Shown here piece by piece: positions 32,491-43,159 of a stretch of DNA of 64,000 bases. The notes below the pieces were generated by a model. That model did no database searches, was not told the origin of the DNA, and saw only the letters and a list, made by a program, of their open reading frames with translations. Location of the stretch: contig CM022370.1 of the NCBI GenBank assembly GCA_011800155.1, forward strand, positions 1,426,001-1,490,000, read 5' to 3'. The position numbers and the translations under genes are program-made. Source of the DNA: Flammulina velutipes (lineage: Eukaryota; Basidiomycota; Agaricomycetes; Agaricales; Physalacriaceae). Position 1 is the stretch's first letter. Every line of letters begins with the position of its first letter.

Positions 32491-33463
32491 TTAGACTTTG
32501 TGGTCGGCAAAGGCTCTCTTCTCATCAGAATAGATGGGGACGTTACCAACAACGCTCATACGAGGCAATCCTGCCTCGGCTTTGAATGGGTAGTAGTACA
32601 CAGCGTCGACATCATTTGGGGCGTTAATGTACGAAGGGAGGTATGCATCCGGATGGAATGTACTTGGAGCGAGGGACGGAGGAAGGACAATGGTTAGGAT
32701 CTACTTAAACGTCAGTCTCAAGTAGCACGAACGCTGCTCGACGCACCAGCTTGTTATGGAACACTCCAGGAGTCTGGACATTCCAATAAATAGCATTCTG
32801 ACCAAACTGCACGCTGTCCGCTTTATTCCAGCTAGAAACTAGACTGTTCATCCGTTTACGACCCTGCGAGATTGTCGTTAGTGGATACAGCCGCAGACTT
32901 TCGATGCAGACGCACAGTGAACTTCCAAGCTGAGATGGGAAAAAAGACGAGACAGCCCATGGCAACGAAGATAGCAAGACCGATGGACGATGCCTCCATG
33001 TGGCGCATGGTGCCATTTGCGCGTTCGGGGACCAAGGAAAGAACCACCCAATGTAGAGCCAGAGGTACAACAAACATTAGTCTGTAAGCAGTGCATAACA
33101 AGCATGAGCCTCTCGACACCGTTCCACGAACGCGCTACAGACTCACAGCATCCCAATTGTCAACCAGATCCGTTCCAACTTAGGCTTGGAGAAGCGGCCA
33201 GCCAAGCTATTGACGGCATTGACTCTCGCTGCCCATTTGTCGGCAGAAACCTACATGAACGTGTCTGTAGTCAGGGAATGGTTCCGCGAACGCGGACAAG
33301 AGTGGCTTGCTTGGTTGGACACCTCAAAAGGAACAGAAGGCGCTAGTTGTTGAGGTGACAAGTACTAGACATGTAGCTTGAGCCAAATGGTCATTGCGAG
33401 GAAGAAGAAACCACTCACGATGAGAATTTCATTGCTCCGGGTTCTTTGCGGGGAAGAGTGCAT
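32491..33463 (-). CDS. Small membrane protein of unknown function, two TM helices
   Basis: Five or six exons combine into one frame of about 225 residues. The ATG at 33463 opens MHSSPQRTRSNEILI; the intron 33368-33418 leads to YLSPQQLAPSVPFE, then VSADKWAARVNAVNSLAG. TM1 is LTIGMLLMFVVPLALHWVVL and TM2 is ASSIGLAIFVAMGCLVFF, separated by a short charged loop. A 50-nt intron with a CTAAC branch point joins ISAWKFT to GRKRMNSLVSSWNK. The last exon reads ILTIVLPPSLAPSTFHP and ends at TAA 32491-32493. No known family is recognised. The fold suggests a small ER or plasma-membrane protein with cytosolic tails. Confidence 0.65.
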
Positions 33464-33714
33464 AGCCGCTAGCGGACAAAGTCTTGAGTGTAATGAAGGA
33501 ATGGAAGTACTAAGCCCAAAAATCGATCCTGTCGATGAAGAATGAGAAGAAAAAAGAGAAAAATATGAAGGTGAGAGTAAGAGAAAGACCAGGCTGGCCG
33601 CTACTGCGATCCTGGAGCCATGTATAGATGTGATGGTAACCGGATAGATCGTCACATGCAATTGTGACATAGTAATTGGGGTATGAATAGTATACAGGTG
33701 GTGCGCAGCGAGAT

Positions 33715-34399
33715 TTAGTCTTCTTCGTGTATCGTTATCCGTGACTCGTCGACAATGGGCACAGCAGTGGTGGACAAGTCGTCTGGTACGGCGGTCGACG
33801 CAAGAGTGAGCTGGGGACCGATATCGCGGGCCTCGTCGTCGTCGCTGTCCTCGCCAGGACGCTTGAAGACCAGTTCTTTGCCATTGACTAGTCGTCGCTT
33901 TTTGATAGGTGCATCAGACGTCGACGCGCCCTCCTCAGTTTTGTGCGGTTTAGACCGTTCCTTTTTCTTCTGCCTCTTTGCTCGATTCTTTGCGGTCTTG
34001 GCTTCAGTGACCGCCTCAGCCTCTCGTCTCCGACGTTCGAACTCCTCTTCGTCTTGTTCCTATAAATCCATATTCGTGAGTGCGCTGATTGGGCACGTGA
34101 ACGATGTGGCGCACCTTTTGCACTTCATCCTCCAGCATTTTCAGCCGTTCGTATTCTCTCCGTCTTCCGGCCTTGTATACATGAAATTCACCACTTCCTG
34201 CGCCAGCACTCGAACCTTGGACATTCTTCATCATCTCCCGTGCGGGCCGAATGATCTTTTCCTTTGGTGGAGGCGGAACATATGCTGGTTTTGCTGGATC
34301 CTTCAAGAGTCGTTCGAGCTGCATGCGCTGTTTCTCAACAGCGGTGACTGCATGTCTGTTCGCAGCAGGAGTTGGTGTGGTTGAGGGCGACGCAGACAT
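33715..34399 (-). CDS. PRKR-interacting protein 1-like (DUF1168) protein
   Basis: A nuclear, highly charged protein family found in animals and fungi; the human member PRKRIP1 is associated with the spliceosome. The start MSASPSTTPTPAANRHAVT is at 34399. The conserved core is EKQRMQLERLLKDPAKPAYV, PPPPKEKIIRPAREMMKNVQG, GSGEFHVYKAGRRREYERL and, after a 54-bp intron (about 34060-34114), EQDEEEFERRRREAEAVTEA. A Lys/Arg block (KTAKNRAKRQKKKERSK, a likely nuclear signal) and an acidic C-terminus end at TAA 33715-33717. The complementary strand is also open over much of this stretch and is treated as a shadow. Confidence 0.87.
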
Positions 34400-35422
34400 C
34401 GTTGAGTAAAGACAAGTCTCGATTAGGAAGGTGAAGCGAGAATGAAGCATCATCTTAAGTACTTGGGGGTTTCGGAGACCATGCGCTTTAATTGCCAGAG
34501 ACCAGAATACAAACAATCAGTTGAACAATCCAGTTAGTGGGTGACTTTCCATAACGTTTGAATAGATAGTTTCATTTTCCAGATGTATAGTAATGACTCA
34601 GAATGGAAGGTAGCTGTGTCGGGCCACTCTCGGCGGCAGGGTAAGAGCGTCCCTTGAGCAGTATTCTACCTTTTCAGATTCTAAGTCTGGAAGGAGGGTA
34701 AGCCCCCATCGTTCAGATTCAAAACTAGCAAACTACTTCTTTGCGGAGCCCGTTGCTAGGGTCTCAACATTTTGAGCACATTGTCAAAGGCTTTAGCATG
34801 TCATATGAAGCCCTTTGAATCAATTTAAAGCTCAAAAATCAGTGTCATATCTCGACTTGTTCAATCCCGCCGTATGTGGCGCAGATTGAGGAAGAACTTC
34901 CGGACTTTCCTTTTCTGTTGGTGATGTCGGCACAAGCGGCACCGGTATGTACTGTTTCTACAGCATATCTATGAGTATGGCTTATGGTTTCCCACTTGAA
35001 CTTGATACTTGACAGAGTTTGAATGGAATAACGTTTGGAGAGGGATCTGAAATTCCAGACATTATGGAAAGTCACCCAGTTTCTCGTTGAGTTTCAATGG
35101 GCGTCTTACAATGGGTGATGGCGAGCGTGCAAGTGTTCACGCTATGTCCGACTCGGCGTCGGCTTTTCGGACTCCCCTGTGAAAAATAAAGAACTATGCT
35201 CGTTGTTCCTCTCACCCGGTTGAAACCAGAGCAGAAAACATGCATCTACAACGCGTTGAAGAACGATTCTTTACATCGCCCTCAGGATGCCTCAGGATCT
35301 GGAGAACGGAGTCAGAATGGTGCGATCGTGAGTGATCGGCATCAAGGAGGTCTTGTGATATTTTTATCCTCTATAAATTTCACTCATCATCAGGATGCGT
35401 TTCGGCTTGCCTTTTGACCACC
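34400..35422. other. Intergenic region, no gene seen
   Basis: About 1 kb between divergent PRKRIP1-like and MFS genes. No frame with family resemblance and no RNA gene is apparent. It presumably contains both promoters. A CTATAAAT element near 35371 is about 50 bp before the MFS start codon. Confidence 0.55.
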
Positions 35423-37555
35423 ATGTCCGTCGAAAAAGGGTCGATTTCAGAGCTGAACACACCTATATCGTCGCCAGATAACGTCCTAAGCGATGCCGAA
35501 CGTCTCCTGGAGAAGAATGCAGTACGAAAACTTGACTGGGCCGTTCTCCCTCTGATGACCATGTACTACTTGCTGTCATTCCTGGTGAGTCACAAATACA
35601 TTGGGAATGTAGATGTTCTGACTCGCCTGTAGGATCGTAGCAACATTGGTATGTCGCGTCTCAATCTACCCATTCTCGTCAAACGAACATTCTTTTACAA
35701 GGAAACGCTCGCGTCGCGGGACTCCAGACAGATCTTGGTTTGACAGATCATCAGTACCAGATTTGTGTGACCGTTCTCTTCGTGTACGTATCCTCCCGCG
35801 CGCCTTTGGACCACCTATCCAAACTCCTTCTATCGCAGACCTTACATCTTCGCTGAGCTCCCATCCAATCTTCTGCTACGCAAAGTGGGACCAAGGTACT
35901 TAATGCCTACATTACTCACTGTGTGGGGTGTCATTGTCGCCCTGCAAGGTTAGTGTGGAGCCTTTACCGTTCTGATATGCACTAACCAAGATAGAAACTC
36001 AGGCGTCGTGAGCTCATATGCCGGCTTGGTGGTCGTTAGAGCTATCCTGGGAGCTGTGGAAGGACCCATGTTTCCGGGTATCGTCTTGTTCTTATCTGGC
36101 TTCTACACGCGCGCGGAGCTTTCGCTTCGGTATGTATTCGTCTTACTCTGTTTAGTAACTTTAGCTCACATCTAGTGCGTTTTCAGCGTGGCTATCTTCT
36201 TTTCCGCTGCTTCAGTAAGCTCATATTCGTGATATTGTTCCGAACAATTGGTCTGAAGCTTAGCTATTTGGGATTGTAGCTGTCAGGTGCTTTCTCCGGA
36301 TTGTTAGCCGCCGCTATTGTCAACCTGGATGGAAAGGGCGGGAGACCCGGATGGGCTTGGATCTTCATAATTGTATGTGGCTCAAGATGTTTTGTCTTTT
36401 GCGTGTAGTGCGCTAAAAGATTGAATAGGAGGGAGCTTTCAGCTCTCTAGTTGGACTCATCGGCTACTTTATCACACCGTCTACGCCACAAGAGGTTCTT
36501 GGACTTACTCAGGAGGAGAAAGAGTGGGCATATGCACAGCAGGTCTTTCGTGTCAGTTGGCTGACAATGTTGACAGCATTCTTGAACGTCGGTTGGCGAG
36601 AGACCGACCTACGTACACGCCGGTGGACCACTTCACATGGAAGGAAGTCTTGAGGTCGATCACCTCGCCTCATGTCATCCTAGTTTTCATCGTCTTCTAT
36701 ATGGTTGGGACGACTTTGTACGGACTAGGCCTCTTCTTGCCTTCGATCGTCAGGCAGCTGGGATTCAGCGCTACCAAGACGCAATTGCTGAGTGTTGGTC
36801 CATTTGGTGCAGGATTCGTTGGTTGGTCTACTTCGTCTACCTTTGTTTGAATGACACTGATTTGGACTGTGTAGTGACTCTATTATCCGCGTATTATTCT
36901 GATCGTTACAATTCGCGAGCCATTCCTACTGCTATCGTGTCATGTCTGGCTATCATCGGCTACTCGATATTTCTTCGTATGTATTTATTCTCTACCTTCG
37001 TATGGTTGCATTTCTCATTTGCACGTCATAGGCGCGACGAATAAGTACATGTCCTACGCCTCTCTATTCCTTTCCGTGCCCGGAGTGTACGCGACACCCC
37101 CAATGCTTTCTGCATGGATGTCTAATAATTCGGAGCCGCATTATCGACGAGCGACCAGTATCGCGTTTGGCTTCATCGCCACCAATTCTGTTAGTCCGGT
37201 GCTACAACACTGAGGATGTGCCGGCTAATACTTATTGATAGGGTGGTATAACAAGTACGTGGCTCTTCCCTACGAAAGAGGGGCCCCGATTCACGAAGAC
37301 GACGATCGTCAATCTTGTGTTGTGAGTAGTCTCTTCTCTACGGGATTAACATATCCAAGCTTACGGTTGAATGATAGCACGTGCTTCGTAGCGATTGGAT
37401 CAGTGCTGAATGCTGTGTACCTTGCGCATTTGAACAAGCAGAAAGTACTACGCCGGCAGGAGCTGTTGGCGCCGTATCAGGATCTACCGGACGGCGAAGA
37501 AAAGGCTTGGGTGGAACTAGGAGACAAGCATCCCGACTTTCACTACAAGCTTTAG
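35423..37555 (+). CDS. MFS transporter of the TNA1/DAL5 (anion:cation symporter) family
   Basis: A 12-TM permease of the family that imports nicotinate, allantoate, biotin or related organic anions. The ATG at 35423 (ACCACCATGTCC) begins a cytosolic N-terminus with LLEKNAVRKLDWAVLPLMT. A 16-nt micro-exon (35633-35648) supplies the DRSNIG signature between LLSFL and NARVAGLQTDLGLTDHQYQ. Further segments are FAELPSNLLL, VVRAILGAVEGPMFPG and FLSGFYTRAELSLR in the first half, then ITSPHVILVFIVFYMVG and LPSIVRQLGFSATKTQLL in the second. Many introns of about 50 bp interrupt it. The C-terminal tail with LAPYQDLPDGEEKAWVELGD ends at TAG 37553-37555. Substrate unknown. Confidence 0.88.
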
Positions 37556-37886
37556 CTTCATTAGTATTGAACGCGCCACATAATGAAAAGTACACATACA
37601 TATCACCAAAGTATTGTATGCCAATCGTGCGCAGTTCACGGCATCGAAGAGGGTTTGTAGATTCGCAAATGCGCTTGGAACGACGGCACCAGCCTCTCCC
37701 TGTTGCGCTGTTGAAACGACGTAGACGGAACGTATACTCTTGGTGAGAATAGGCTTCCTAGGACTAGTCTGAATACAAAGTAACATTATTTGACCCCCTG
37801 CATCCCTGTTTGCCTTCAATCTAGTAAAGCGACAAACAAATAATATATTCCCGCAGTATTAGTTGGGGTCTAGTCATGATCAACCA

Positions 37887-40389
37887 CTAGTTCTCGTTTG
37901 AATGTTGGATAGGATGGGTGGATACACCCTCCTCGAGATCTGCTTGTTTAGCGCGAGGTCTCCCGAAGAACGACGATATCATACTCATTCCTTTTTGAGT
38001 CGAATTGGAGACAGTTTGGGCGAGGGGTTCTTTTTCTTTAGCTTCGGAAGGTGTCTTCGAATCCTCTACGGAAACGCAAGGCCATAGCTTCTCGCCAATG
38101 TCGTCTGCCACCCTCCTTATCCATTGAAATAGTAGGGCAGACCAAGTGTCCTCTTGCCACAGCTTCTCTACGGACCAAGTGATGATGCAGACGGATGCGA
38201 AGAGAGAAATACCCATGACTATGTTTGACGCTGGAATGGCCTCTTCGAAGCACATAGTAAGAATTGCGCCAGCAAAAAATGCAACACTAGATAACATGAG
38301 GACGAGGATTCACTATAAGCATTGACAAGGGGCAAACCTCCATAGAAGTGATGCATATGGCATGCTGTATAAAATTGCCAAGCCTTCGAATCCTGTGCGT
38401 TCGCTATGCATGTTCAAGAGATATTGATGCTAATTGTCCATGCATAAGTATTGCTCCCTCGCAAGGAAACTACAAGCTTACGATGATCGAAACGTTATCA
38501 TGTTTCTTGTTTCGATGTTGACGCTGCAGAAGCAACGATAGAACAATGCAGCAAAGAATAGCGAAGGTAGACAAGAAACTGAGAGCATGAGTCCAAGAAT
38601 TGGGGCGACGATATTCTCCGTGTCTCCATGCGTCGTCGACAGCAGGAATAGCAAGGAATGCTATATTTGCGTTGAGAAATACGGTAGCCTGTGTGATTAT
38701 GGATAAGAGCATGATGTGGATCAATGAACGTACCAATATGTTATAGCTGGCCCATTCCTCGTCAAGTTTCTCAACGATGCGGACCCATGCATCCTTTACG
38801 GTGATCTTATCCACCCACGTCTCATTAAGGTTCTTCAAGTGAAGTACCGGGGCATAAAATAGGAACGGAGTAATAATCTTGAAGAAGGCCGATGTATCCT
38901 GATAGTTCGGAGACCCATCCGAGTTATAGCCTTCTGTGAATATAGAGTCACTCCTACTGAGCCGTGCATATTTTTCTCCATGGTAGTGGAAAAACTGTTG
39001 GTTCTCTAAGTTTCTTGAGTAAGAGCTCTGACTGGTGAGAAATGCCTCACGGATAGCATGCATGAATCGTCCTAGAAACTGTCAGCTACAAGGAAATGCG
39101 ACGCATCTACGTAAGAATGTTAAATACCTAAGGTGAATGCAGATTCGTCATCGTCATCGTCTACACCGTATGTCAATATGTTACACCTCAAGCTCTAGGA
39201 CGACGGACGTTTTGCTAGTTTCGCCACCTTTGTCCAGCTTTTGACCTTGGTTGTGTCTAGGAAAGATGTCGAGCATATTGATGTTTCAAGGTCTATATTT
39301 CTTTTGAATATTTTGCGTGAACGCGTTAATAGAAAATACTTCACCTGTTTGTATATTCCTCAATGCACGGAAAAGTAGGTCCCAGTTAGCGTCACTTGGC
39401 TTATGGACATGAGGAAAGAAGCCGATATGTTTCCTATGGTGCTGTATCAGCGAGATTTGTTGTGAACACCCCCCCAGCTTACCAGTACATGCATTCCAGG
39501 TGTCCTGCGCCACCATCAGAACTCATCTTCCGGCTTGCTCGAAAGGGAGACTTACGTTGTTTCTGCTGATCGCTCAACGAATAGAGGCCAAATTGATTCA
39601 AGTCGATTTTAAAATTGTCAACATTGAGCCAGAAGATAGTCAAGTTCTTGTGATCCGCGACGTAGTGTGCAAACGATTTTTCATTTGCCGGTTTGACATC
39701 GTTGATGATGTCCACGACGACATGATAGTCGCCTTCCTGAACCCTCAAGTCCTTCCACAGGCGAGATAGTAATGGTCTGAACTCGTTATCCAAGAGTTGC
39801 GCCACCTCTGTATCGTAAATCCAGTTTTGAGTAAGAATTTTCTGGGTGTGCATTGTGAGCTCTGTGGAATCGAAAATCGAAAGAACCATACATCTTCATT
39901 GTGGTAAAAGTACACGTTTCCTTCCGGATGAGTGTACTTCTTCCAGCCAGGAGGTAGGTCGACGCTAGAAATGTAACATGAGCTGATGTCGGCTGTTAAT
40001 TCGTTGGGAGCTAACTCGTTATAACATTGTTTGAGTGCCTCTGGAAAGTATTTGCGGATCACATTTTCTCGCTTTCTCACCCTATGTATGACCAGGTCAT
40101 TAGGCGAAGAGAACATCGGTTAGGGAACTTACAGGTTAAATTTCCTGTTATAGCGCAGATTATCTTTACACTCCATAGGTTTCAGTCGTTCTATGTCTTT
40201 GTTTCCATTGTGATGGGCTCCGTCATGGAGGGTGTTTGCGTCGAAGCCTATAGATGAACTATGGTGATGGTTCGGCGTGGTTGTGTCAACGGTTATAGCG
40301 CTCAGAGCGATATTCGGCTCATGTTCAGCTACATTGTTGCTGACTTCGATGGTGTTGGAAGGAATGGGAACCACCGTTGGCACTGGCAT
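37887..40389 (-). CDS. WW-like domain protein with C-terminal TM helices, paralog A
   Basis: Read leftwards from ATG 40389: MPVPTVVPIPSNTIEVSNN, then DNLRYNRKF, an exon with YFPEALKQCYNELAP, and the WW-like core LPPGWKKYTHPEGNVYFYH. Only the first Trp of a WW domain and the GNVYFYH strand are evident; the second Trp/Pro is missing. KILTQNWIYDTEVAQLLD and FRPLLSRLW follow, then FFPHVHKPSDANW and, after several short introns, FHYHGEKYARL. The C-terminal part has about four TM helices (for example MLLSIITQATVFLNANIAFL and VIMGISLF-like segments). It ends in a charged tail at TAG 37887-37889. Paralog B at 43160-45530 has the same exon order. The family seems confined to mushroom-forming fungi as far as I recall; no function is known. 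Confidence 0.8.
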
Positions 40390-41620
40390 GCTGGCAGGAA
40401 GGAATGTGACATGAACGATAGACCAATCTCTTTAAGAGAACAGCTACATAGCCCGCCCCATATTGATAGCTGTCTCAGAGTTCGGTTCCAGAACGGAGTT
40501 CGTTCCGTCGTCTGAGCTCGTGTAATAGTCATGTTCTCTCGACGTCGTGTGAAAATGGAGCAAGAGTTCGTTGATCTAACCACACAGTGAAACGGCGCAG
40601 GGTACAGATAATGAACCACTGCGATTTCCAGTCTGTGGGTACGTTTGGGCGCTAGGCGCCGAACTGTCATCTTTTGATACGTTGACCACCTGTTGACCTC
40701 CGATGGCAGTCCACTGTGGGAAAGTGGGAATACAAACGAGACGTCGAAGTACAGATGGACCCACCGGACGATCAAAGAAAGACAGAGCCTCAAATTTGCC
40801 CATATTCACTGCGAGATATTGCCGCCACACGGTATAGAGGAGTATGGCGGACCTTGGACCTTGCAAACATGTGGACAGTGGAAGAACATGTTCAGCTCTT
40901 CGGGAGCCACCAGATGATTGAGCCGGAATTACTTCATTTGCGACACAGTACAAAGCTATGTGATCCCATGAAGCTCGAAGCTGGAGTGATTTGTGCCGTG
41001 TAACAGCGTTTCGGAAGGGGTGGCAAATATTGCATGCTGTAGTGCGCCAGAGGGAGGCCGCGTGTGCATCCAGATATGTAGCGCCCAGCGCAAGAAATCG
41101 GCGACCAGCGGACTGGGCATGGAGGACGAACGAAAACTAGTCGGGTTTTCCGAAATAGGAAGGAGTGCGATACTGTGATCGGATTACGATGCGGGTATTT
41201 GAAATTGTCCGAGTGCCTGACTATGACCGTCATTGACAACGGAAAGTGCGCAACAAACGGGATTCAACTCCGTTGTCGTCGCCGACGAAGGCGAAGAATG
41301 TGCAACCTTGTTGATGTCTTCGTTCAATTGAGCTGTCCTTGACTTGGTGCGCCCTCTTCACTCCTCTTTACGTCCTTTTATTGCCCTCTGAGCAGCATCG
41401 AATAACAGCGTGGCTCCACAGTACACTTGTGGAGATTGCTTTAACCGGACGGCCCCATCAGACCTACTATAAAGTCGTCTCGAAGGAGGTTCTCTTACTG
41501 TAGAACCCGTTATCAAAACTCTCTGCCTCAAGGCCCGGCTTCCCTTGTCTTTCTACACACTTTTGGTCGGTCAAAGCGCCCCCCACATCTCTTTCATCCT
41601 AATCTGGTGCACAGATAGTC
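40390..41620. other. Upstream region between WW paralog A and the F-box-like gene
   Basis: About 1.2 kb with overlapping short frames on both strands, none resembling a family. A CTATAAAG element near 41468 may be a promoter element of the downstream gene. No transposon ends or long repeats are seen. Confidence 0.5.
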
Positions 41621-42406
41621 ATGGCTTCTTCCCCCATTCAGTCTTTCTCGAATATGCCTATCGATCTCGTCAGAGACGTGTTCGAATTCGCTGCTAGCGA
41701 CCGCCAATGCGCTCTGAACCTCACGCTCGTGTCGAGTGCCGTACGAATGTGGACACTACCCATTCTGTACAACAACGTCAGACTATCATCTTCCCACGCA
41801 GTCACCAAATTCTTAAACGCCATTACGCCCTCCTCCACCGCGTTACAAGATCTCGCACCATACACACCTTTACACCGCCGGGTGAAGAACCTCGGCATCT
41901 TCGCTTTGGGACCACTAGATTCTATCCATCACATCCTCGCCACCTGCACAGAGGTGCAAAGCCTGGCCTGCGGCTTTTCATTAACACACGCCCCTCCCCC
42001 TGCTCATGCGAGGGAGCAGCACCTCACTGGCATGTCATGCCGTGACGGAATACCCTTTCACGCGATACCCATAGACACCACGCATCTTCACGTTCAACTA
42101 CCCTTAGACGCATTTCCATCTCTCATAGACATCCACGACCGTCTCCCAAATCTTGGACACCTTGTTGTTAGCGTTCCCATGACTTCGGTGAAGCCGTTAG
42201 GCCTTACACTGCCCGCATTGCAGCGTATTCTGGATAATTGCCCTCGACTGCTGGCTCTACGCCTCCAGGTGATGGGGTCCAAGGGTGGCGAGGTTGCGGC
42301 TGCGGCAAATTCGGAATGGCAGAAACGCGACACGCGACTGTCTATTATCAAAGCGCCTGGTTCACTGTCGAGGCAGTGGGCGGAATCCCCTGCGTTTTGG
42401 ACTTAG
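41621..42406 (+). CDS. F-box-like protein, intronless
   Basis: A single open frame of 261 codons from ATG 41621 to TAG 42404-42406. The N-terminus (SNMPIDLVRDVFEFAASDRQ, LVSSAVRMWTLPILYNNV) matches the loose F-box-like pattern common in Agaricomycetes: a Pro-Ile-Asp helix, then LVSxxxxxWxxPxLY. The remainder has weak Leu-rich spacing (LPNLGHLVVSVPMTS, CPRLLALRLQV), as in substrate-binding parts of such proteins. A role as an SCF ubiquitin-ligase adaptor is only inference. It lies between two divergent WW-like paralogs and, unlike all its neighbours, has no intron. Confidence 0.65.
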   Translation: MASSPIQSFSNMPIDLVRDVFEFAASDRQCALNLTLVSSAVRMWTLPILYNNVRLSSSHAVTKFLNAITPSSTALQDLAPYTPLHRRVKNLGIFALGPLDSIHHILATCTEVQSLACGFSLTHAPPPAHAREQHLTGMSCRDGIPFHAIPIDTTHLHVQLPLDAFPSLIDIHDRLPNLGHLVVSVPMTSVKPLGLTLPALQRILDNCPRLLALRLQVMGSKGGEVAAAANSEWQKRDTRLSIIKAPGSLSRQWAESPAFWT

Positions 42407-43159
42407 AAGCATCAACCTATTTACGATGTATGTTGTATATTACCTTGTTGTATGGAGAATATGGATATGGATGTTTTGTACCACTGTTATATATCACGCG
42501 AATCTTTGAGCGATATTTTTGGTGGTCTTTCCGACTCTTTCGACAATGTACCCCAACGATCACTATGATTACGCAATCGTTCTACTTGTTCTCAATCCAC
42601 CATGCCGCCCTCTTCGAAGCGCTGTCCACGGTTTCGAATGCCCTTTTCGAATTGACGAGACAAAATTTAAATTCCACGCATTGTCGTGTTCTTGCTATAC
42701 TGGTGACGCTCTATTCAAATGACGGTTGTATAGTGTGGCGCCAATGCGGCAATCTTAGCATGACCAATATTGTCTGTCTCACTGCCTAGTGTCCTTAGCT
42801 GGACCTCAACGTGCTGGTCTATGTCCACTTTCTTTGCACTATCAACCCATCATTTGTGACAACTCGGCGCTTATCATTACAATGTACACGCTCGTACACG
42901 CGACTGTCAACTGGTGACTCCAATGAATTTGTCTTGTTGTCCTGCCTGGCTTCATTATTTTAATAGGTCTATGCACGTTTGCCACGCCTCAACGTGTCAA
43001 ATGGCCGCGGCCACGGCGCGTAGAAGTAAGTCATTACCATACAATCCTCAACGTTATGCTCGGCTCCTTGAAGAAAACAGCAATCAGCACGAGGCTGCAG
43101 GCTATGCAGCTTAAGTACGCATATCCTGCACATTCGATTCTTCTCCTCTCACTACGTTA
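42407..43159. other. Intergenic region, no gene seen
   Basis: About 750 bp, AT-richer after the F-box-like stop. Frames present are short and hydrophobic by chance. The last 300 bp should contain the promoter of WW paralog B. Confidence 0.5.

Noticed and set aside
33755..34384. Long plus-strand open frame (about 209 codons)
   Set aside because: It is antisense to the PRKRIP1-like gene, whose minus-strand protein is clearly conserved. The plus-strand product is low-complexity and unlike any family.
40576..41239. Overlapping minus-strand frames upstream of WW paralog A
   Set aside because: They contain no recognisable motif, mutually overlap, and lie in the expected promoter region of divergent genes.
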